A model generated the notes under the pieces. That model was not told the origin of the DNA. It made no database searches and worked only from the letters and a program-made list of their open reading frames with translations. The position numbers were made by a program, and so were the translations under genes. Shown here in pieces: positions 6,431-10,615 of a stretch of DNA of 10,615 bases (position 1 is its first letter; each line of letters begins with the position of its first letter). Source of the stretch: Taibaiella sp047605615 (lineage in GTDB: Bacteria > Bacteroidota > Bacteroidia > Chitinophagales > Chitinophagaceae); the NCBI GenBank assembly GCA_047605615.1, contig JASGFI010000103.1, positions 1-10,615 on the forward strand. The letters run 5' to 3'.

Positions 6431-6980
6431 TGCCGGCTTTTTTTAGGGGGTGGCGCAAATCCAATTCGGCCATCATGCCGGCCGACTGCCCACGCAGGTG
6501 CCTCAGGAACAATTCGGCACAAGCCTTGGCATCCGACAGGGCGTTGTGGTGCTTCAATTCTATGTGGTATTCCCTGCACAATAACGCCAGGTTGCGTTGG
6601 TAGATTTCCACGGTACAATGTCGCTGGTAGTCGGGCTTGGCCAAGCCGTAAAAAGCCAGTGTGTGGTCCAGGGCGGTACAGTCGAAAGGTGCGTTGTGCG
6701 CCACTATGTGCTGCCCTTCTATGTGGGGCAATAGCTGCGGCCATATATCTTTGAACTGCGGTGCATTGGCGGTGTGTTTTTTGGTGATGCCGTGCACCCG
6801 CGAATTGCCCCAGTGGTATTTATTGTCCGGCGGCTGCACCAATATGTCTATTTCCTCCACTATTTGGCCATCTTCCATGCGCACCAGCCCCACTTGGCAA
6901 ATACTGTTGGGGTTGCCGTGGGCGGTTTCAAAATCTATAGCAGTAAAATTGGCATACGCGGCCAATTCGTCCATCTCCAT
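6420..6980 (-). CDS. 3'-5' exonuclease of the DEDDh (DnaQ/epsilon-like) family
   Basis: A 186-aa stand-alone exonuclease domain. The DEDDh motifs are intact: ExoI AIDFETA with D16 and E18, ExoII HNAPFDCTALD with D100, and ExoIII HNALSDAKACAEL with H145 and D150. These residues bind two metal ions that hydrolyse the terminal phosphodiester of single-stranded DNA or RNA. The RVHGITKKHT stretch (61-70) matches the conserved 'V-H-GI' segment of DnaQ-type enzymes. No polymerase-binding tail, BRCT or helicase domain is attached, so it is better called a DnaQ-like exonuclease than the replicative epsilon subunit. It begins 5 bp after the DUF2480 gene and overlaps folK by 11 bp, consistent with one transcript. 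The start is MEMDEL at 6980; an alternative ATG at 6974 would remove two residues. Confidence 0.93.
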   Translation of the reverse strand: MEMDELAAYANFTAIDFETAHGNPNSICQVGLVRMEDGQIVEEIDILVQPPDNKYHWGNSRVHGITKKHTANAPQFKDIWPQLLPHIEGQHIVAHNAPFDCTALDHTLAFYGLAKPDYQRHCTVEIYQRNLALLCREYHIELKHHNALSDAKACAELFLRHLRGQSAGMMAELDLRHPLKKAGNAR

Positions 6981-6985
6981 AATGC

Positions 6986-7495
6986 TTACTTCTTTTTATA
7001 TACCGGTACGGTGCTGCAAGGCTCGCCGTACATAAGGCTCTTGACCAAGGGCAATAATTTTAAACTAATGGCCAGATAAGCGGCCTCGGGCAATGTGCGG
7101 TTGCCGCAGCCTTTTATCACCACGCGCTTGTCGGCAAGGGCTTCTGCCGAAAAGTTTTCTATGCCTTTCAATATCAATGCCGTGTCCAAATCGGACATGC
7201 TGCCCCACGTTACGCTTGAGGCGTAGGGTTGCAGGCGGGCGGCCACCAACATATAAGCCCACATGGGCACAATGGCATCGGCGGTACAGGTAACGGCCAC
7301 GTTTTTCCGGTCGAAAACACGCCAGTCAAACGCCGTCATGGCTTCCCTGAAATCCTTTTCGCGCAAAATCATTTCCTGGAACAAAAATGGCTTGATGTCG
7401 AAAAGGGCCATGCTTTCCGCCCCGGGCAAAAACTGCTCCAAACTGAGCGTAACGATGCCGCTGTCGGCTACCTTGTTTACGATTGTTGCTTCCAT
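6986..7495 (-). CDS. DUF2480 family protein
   Basis: A 169-aa cytoplasmic protein of the Bacteroidota family DUF2480, whose function is unknown. Recognition rests on the family's conserved blocks: IVNKVADSGIVTL at the N-terminus, FDIKPFLFQEMILREKDFR (32-50), CTADAIVPMWAYML (70-83), RVVIKGCGN (124-132) and the C-terminal YGEPCSTVPVYKKK (156-169). Three cysteines (C70, C130, C160) sit inside these conserved blocks, which would fit metal or cluster binding, but that is inference. There is no signal peptide or membrane segment. It is the first gene of the minus-strand group followed by the exonuclease (5-bp gap) and folK. The ATG at 7495 gives the expected N-terminus. I could not identify its promoter in the 329-bp spacer. 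Confidence 0.92.
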   Translation of the reverse strand: MEATIVNKVADSGIVTLSLEQFLPGAESMALFDIKPFLFQEMILREKDFREAMTAFDWRVFDRKNVAVTCTADAIVPMWAYMLVAARLQPYASSVTWGSMSDLDTALILKGIENFSAEALADKRVVIKGCGNRTLPEAAYLAISLKLLPLVKSLMYGEPCSTVPVYKKK

Positions 7496-7600
7496 GTTCT
7501 TGTCAAAGGGGGGCGAACAAGGTCCGACCCCTGCGGTTTGGCGGCTTCATGCGGGTGCGGAAAAGAAAGGCAGGGCTTTCTGTTTTGCGGGAACGTGAAC

Positions 7601-7658
7601 AAAGCCATTTTTTTATTTCGCTAAGTTAAGGGGAAAAAGCGGATAAAAAAATGGCTTT
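7601..7658 (+). other. Inverted repeat with 16-bp perfect arms followed by a T-tract
   Basis: Arms AAAGCCATTTTTTTAT (7601-7616) and its exact reverse complement (7643-7658) enclose 26 nt. The stem can continue inward through CGCT (7619-7622) pairing with AGCG (7638-7641). On the plus strand the second arm runs into further T residues, six in a row at 7656-7661, so it has the form of an intrinsic terminator pointing rightwards, yet no plus-strand gene ends here. It could be the end of a small RNA, a structured leader for the operon on the minus strand, or a small palindromic element. Confidence 0.5.
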
Positions 7659-7753
7659 TTTGAGGGAAACGTACCCGTACACAATTTTAATTTCATCTCT
7701 TACCAAACCCAAAAGGGCTAAAAGACCGTCAAAGGGAATTGTGGCCCGGGTAC

Positions 7754-7783
7754 TTGCAAATTGTCAACCAATTTCCTATATTG
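7754..7783 (+). promoter_or_regulatory. Candidate promoter for the beta-helix gene
   Basis: TTG at 7754-7756 and TATATTG at 7777-7783 are 20 nt apart and approximate the Bacteroidota TTTG/TAnnTTTG pattern, with mismatches in both boxes. Transcription would start near 7790, giving a leader of about 35 nt before the ATG at 7825. The leader is A/T-rich without a Shine-Dalgarno sequence. Confidence 0.3.
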
Positions 7784-7824
7784 CTCCGATTCCGTAATTG
7801 TATCATAATTAACAATCTCTATAT

Positions 7825-10615
7825 ATGAAGCAGCCTTACAAATTGATAATGCCTTTTTTGTTGCCGCTACTGGCCTTGGCATTTAAAACAAATGGACAAA
7901 CAACCATAGGTACTACCGCCAATTTCAGCAACGGGGCCACGGCAAGCACCGTCACCTTCAATTTTCAAAATACCAATACCTACCCCGTTATCATTACCGA
8001 CGTGGAAGGCATCGTGGAGGGCTACGGCACTAACTATGCTGCCGAAATTTATTACACGACCTCCGCCATTTCGGGAACTCCGGGCAACATCAACGCGGCC
8101 AACGGATGGACATCGGCAGGTACCGTGACGGGCATAGTAGGTGTGGCCAATACAACCACCACGGTTACGCAACCCATATTTTCGGGTATCGGCCTCACCG
8201 TTCCCGCGGGCAGCACTTACGGCATTGCCATAGCCATTTACGCTACCACCGGCGCGCAGCGCGTAGATACTTCGGGCGCCAGCTTGACCATATCGGGGGG
8301 CGGCTGCAATATAATAACCGGCACCAACATTGGTTATGCCACCACCGCCGTGCCTCCTGCCGCGCCCACTACGGCCAACCGGGGCTGGATAGGAAAATTG
8401 ACCTTTATAAATGGCGCTGCTTGCAGCGGCACGCCAAGCACCCCGGTGGTTTCGGGGCCTTCGGCTATTTGCGCCAACGCTCCGTTTACATTGACCTCTT
8501 CGGGTTACAGCTTGGGTGCGGGATTGAGCTATATATGGCAGTATTACAATACCACCTTGTTGACCTGGGTGGACATAGCGGGCGCAACAAGCCCGGCCAG
8601 CTATACCAATATCTACGGCATAACCGCCGCCACGCAATACAGGCTCAAGACCACTTGTGCCAATGGCAGCGCCCAGAGCTTATCGAACACCGTTACGGTA
8701 GCCCTGGGCAGCGGGCTGGCGGGCGGCACCTACACCATTAACCAAAACGCACCCAGCAGCAGCAGCAATTTCACCTCGTTCGGTGCGGCGGCAGCGGCCA
8801 TGAGTTGCGGCATAACCGGCGCAGTGACGCTGAACGTAACGCCCGGCAGCGGCCCCTATACCGAAGCCCCTATCTTCAACGACATACCCGGAGCCAGCAC
8901 CACGAACACGATACGGCTCAATGGCAATGGGGAAATACTGCAAACCAATACCGATGTGGGCACTTATGCTGTCCTCACGCTCAGCGGCACCCGCTACATG
9001 ACTATCGATAGCCTTACCGTGCGCAGCCTGGGCGTAAGCCTGGGTGTGGGCATACGCTTTACAGACACGGCAAGGTACGACAGCATAACCCATTGCTTGG
9101 TAGATATGAGTTCTTTGCAGACAACCTCAAGTTCTGTTTATAATTCGGTGGGCATTTCGCTTTCTTATTATTACGGCACTGTCAGCAATTATGCCCCTTC
9201 GTATGGATGTTATGTGGGTTACAACCACGTAACCGCAAGCAATGGGGCCGGCGGCCCTTGCGTTGGCATTGCGGATGGTGGATGGGCAACTAATTATTAC
9301 CAAACACAAAACGATACGGGCAACATAATAGCTCATAACGAAGTAGAAAACTTCGCGTACTACGGTATTATGTTCGGAGGCAATAATAATTCTCAAGTTT
9401 TGTATAATAATATTCATAGGACGAACAAAACCGCCACTACTTATTTTTGGGGTATAAGAAGTTGGACGGGGTACTACAATAGTAGTGGCAATGGCAATTC
9501 TTCTTCAAAAATCATTGGCAACAGGGTTCATGACCCGGGACAAGGAACTGCCGCTTATTATTTTTATGGAATCTACGTGTACAACTACTATTACACTGGT
9601 TCCACACTTAGTGGTACGGACGATATGCTCATTGCCAATAACGTAATTTACAATGTCAACAATTCCGGCAATAATACTTCTTCCGGTTATGCAATTTTTG
9701 GAATAGGATTCCAGACTTATAGTTATTACTATTCCTCCACCACCTCCTACAGTCGCAATATAAGGATATTGCATAACACCATGGATTACGGTTCGGCACT
9801 CAGCAATTCGGCGGGAACGATGTACGGCATATATGGATACAAGAACTATCATGATAGTACTTCGACCAATGTTTACGTGAAAAATAATATAGTAACTTAT
9901 ACCTCAGGCACCACCGGCAATAAATACGGTGCCTATTACTATGGTTACAACACGACAGGATTTACCACTTTCGAGTCGCAGCGCAACAACTACTACCTCA
10001 ACAGTTCGCAATCGGGCTCCCAGTATCACACCTATTGGTTCGGCACCAATTACAGCACCTTGGCCGCTTACCAAACGGCTTTCCCCGCGCAAGAGGTAGG
10101 CTCGCTAAGCGTGGACCCGCAATACTTTTCGCCCGCCACCGGCGATTTTACGCCCACCAACACCAGCTTGCAGGCCAACGGCACCAACCTATTGGCCTAC
10201 GTACCCACCGACATCAACGGCCACACCCGCTCCGCAACGCCCACGCCGGGTGCCTTCGAGTTTGGCCCCGATGCGGCCGCCACGGCATTGGTGGCCCCCA
10301 CCGGCACCTATTGCAGCAGCCTGAAGCAGGTGCAGGTGCGCATCAAGAACCCCGGGGCGGCAACGCTCTACAGCATGAAGGTATATTGGCAGCTCAACGG
10401 CGTGGGCCAAACCACCTACAACTGGACGGGTAGCCTGGCCCCCGGCGACAGCGCCACCGTTACCCTCGGCACCGGCCTGTTCCTGCCCAATACCACCGCC
10501 ACCATAAAGGCTTGGACCTACCTGCCCAACGGCCAAGCAGACTTCGTGCCAGCCAACGATACCTTCACCGCCACCACCCAGCCCAGCACCAGCATACCCG
10601 TGGACATAGGCCCCA
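7825..10615 (+). CDS. Large secreted beta-helix/CARDB-like surface protein, 3' end beyond the window
   Basis: An uninterrupted frame of 930 codons runs from the ATG at 7825 to the right edge. Residues 1-25 are a signal peptide (MKQPYKLIMPFLLPLLALAF, then KTNGQ). Residues 26-195 are a Thr/Gly-rich beta-sandwich-like region. Residues 203-294 are an Ig-like domain (GPSAICANAPFTL, YIWQYYN, TQYRLKTTC). Residues 301-815 form a right-handed parallel beta-helix: GTYTINQNAP with NFTSFGAAAAAM and PGASTTNTIRLNGNG at the N-cap, many short rungs such as NIIAHNEVENFAYYGIMFGG, and the closing pattern DINGHTRSATPTPGAFEFG. Residues 822-925 resemble a CARDB-type domain (VQVRIKNPG, YSMKVYWQLNGVGQTTY, WTGSLAPGDSATVTLG). 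Such proteins usually end in a T9SS sorting domain; that part is not visible. Residues about 432-712 are very rich in Tyr and Asn and A/T-rich in codon choice compared with both flanks. Polysaccharide binding or cleavage is possible for the helix, but no lyase catalytic residues can be assigned. Confidence 0.92.
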   Translation, partial: MKQPYKLIMPFLLPLLALAFKTNGQTTIGTTANFSNGATASTVTFNFQNTNTYPVIITDVEGIVEGYGTNYAAEIYYTTSAISGTPGNINAANGWTSAGTVTGIVGVANTTTTVTQPIFSGIGLTVPAGSTYGIAIAIYATTGAQRVDTSGASLTISGGGCNIITGTNIGYATTAVPPAAPTTANRGWIGKLTFINGAACSGTPSTPVVSGPSAICANAPFTLTSSGYSLGAGLSYIWQYYNTTLLTWVDIAGATSPASYTNIYGITAATQYRLKTTCANGSAQSLSNTVTVALGSGLAGGTYTINQNAPSSSSNFTSFGAAAAAMSCGITGAVTLNVTPGSGPYTEAPIFNDIPGASTTNTIRLNGNGEILQTNTDVGTYAVLTLSGTRYMTIDSLTVRSLGVSLGVGIRFTDTARYDSITHCLVDMSSLQTTSSSVYNSVGISLSYYYGTVSNYAPSYGCYVGYNHVTASNGAGGPCVGIADGGWATNYYQTQNDTGNIIAHNEVENFAYYGIMFGGNNNSQVLYNNIHRTNKTATTYFWGIRSWTGYYNSSGNGNSSSKIIGNRVHDPGQGTAAYYFYGIYVYNYYYTGSTLSGTDDMLIANNVIYNVNNSGNNTSSGYAIFGIGFQTYSYYYSSTTSYSRNIRILHNTMDYGSALSNSAGTMYGIYGYKNYHDSTSTNVYVKNNIVTYTSGTTGNKYGAYYYGYNTTGFTTFESQRNNYYLNSSQSGSQYHTYWFGTNYSTLAAYQTAFPAQEVGSLSVDPQYFSPATGDFTPTNTSLQANGTNLLAYVPTDINGHTRSATPTPGAFEFGPDAAATALVAPTGTYCSSLKQVQVRIKNPGAATLYSMKVYWQLNGVGQTTYNWTGSLAPGDSATVTLGTGLFLPNTTATIKAWTYLPNGQADFVPANDTFTATTQPSTSIPVDIGP

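Larger units (their letters stand above)
7496..7824. other. Divergent intergenic spacer (329 bp)
   Basis: This spacer separates the minus-strand DUF2480 operon from the plus-strand beta-helix gene. I see no credible gene in any frame. Its main structure is the inverted repeat at 7601-7658. A smaller repeat, AAATTG-TCAAC-CAATTT, lies at 7758-7774 inside the proposed plus-strand promoter. The part next to DUF2480 (7500-7560) is G/C-rich and contains GGTCCGACC (7521-7529), a short interrupted palindrome; the part next to 7825 is A/T-rich, as expected for a promoter. Confidence 0.7.

Noticed and set aside
7561..7586. Small imperfect hairpin AGAAAG...CTTTCT in the spacer upstream of DUF2480
   Set aside because: The stem is short and broken by a bulge, with no T-tract or positional logic; likely chance in purine/pyrimidine-rich sequence.
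7671..7752. GTACCC and GGGTAC about 70 nt apart as a long-range stem
   Set aside because: Only six base pairs with a large loop; expected by chance.
7867..8637. Open minus-strand frame of 256 codons within the beta-helix gene
   Set aside because: The plus strand has a signal peptide, domain order and one unbroken frame from 7825 to the edge. The antisense product is low-complexity Gly/Arg/Ala sequence typical of a shadow.
1..10615. tRNA, rRNA, insertion sequence, integrase, phage or toxin-antitoxin genes
   Set aside because: Looked for and not seen on either strand; the restriction-modification gene is the only accessory-type gene, and no attachment-site-like direct repeat was noticed around it.

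Overview
The window reads as an ordinary chromosomal stretch from a member of the Bacteroidota, probably an environmental Chitinophaga- or Cytophaga-like lineage. Four things point there: a C-terminal type IX secretion (T9SS) sorting domain, a DUF2480 gene (a family I know from Bacteroidota), a lipoprotein whose mature N-terminus is acidic, and one good match to the Bacteroidota promoter pattern TTTG-19-TAnnTTTG. Start codons are preceded by A/T-rich leaders without clear Shine-Dalgarno sequences, which also fits.

Layout. Positions 1-38 hold what may be the first codons of a minus-strand gene running off the left edge. A 21-bp-stem terminator (100-144) then closes a minus-strand gene (201-2084) for a secreted, modular T9SS cargo protein. 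Its promoter (2117-2147) lies in a divergent spacer opposite a plus-strand gene (2239-5043) for a single-chain MmeI-family (type IIL) restriction-modification enzyme. That enzyme carries an unusual in-frame insert at 3802-3879 made of two 13-codon repeats built on perfect GC-rich palindromes. A 16-bp-stem terminator (5085-5119) sits between the enzyme and a convergent minus-strand lipoprotein gene (5140-5829).

Next come three tightly packed minus-strand genes, transcribed in the order DUF2480 (6986-7495), DEDDh 3'-5' exonuclease (6420-6980), folK (5924-6430). They have a 5-bp gap and an 11-bp overlap and look like one operon; the lipoprotein gene follows 94 bp downstream. A 329-bp divergent spacer (7496-7824) contains a striking inverted repeat with a T-tract. 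Beyond it a large plus-strand gene (7825 to beyond 10615) is open to the right edge. It encodes a secreted multidomain adhesin-like protein with an Ig-like domain, a right-handed parallel beta-helix and a CARDB-like domain.

How the genes relate. Three products (the T9SS cargo protein, the lipoprotein and the beta-helix protein) belong to the cell envelope or outside it. The DUF2480-exonuclease-folK group is housekeeping. The restriction-modification gene is the one accessory element and looks like a single-gene cargo inserted between resident genes. I found no phage, IS, CRISPR array or RNA gene. The most unusual signal is the palindromic repeat element living in frame inside the methyltransferase domain of the MmeI-like enzyme.
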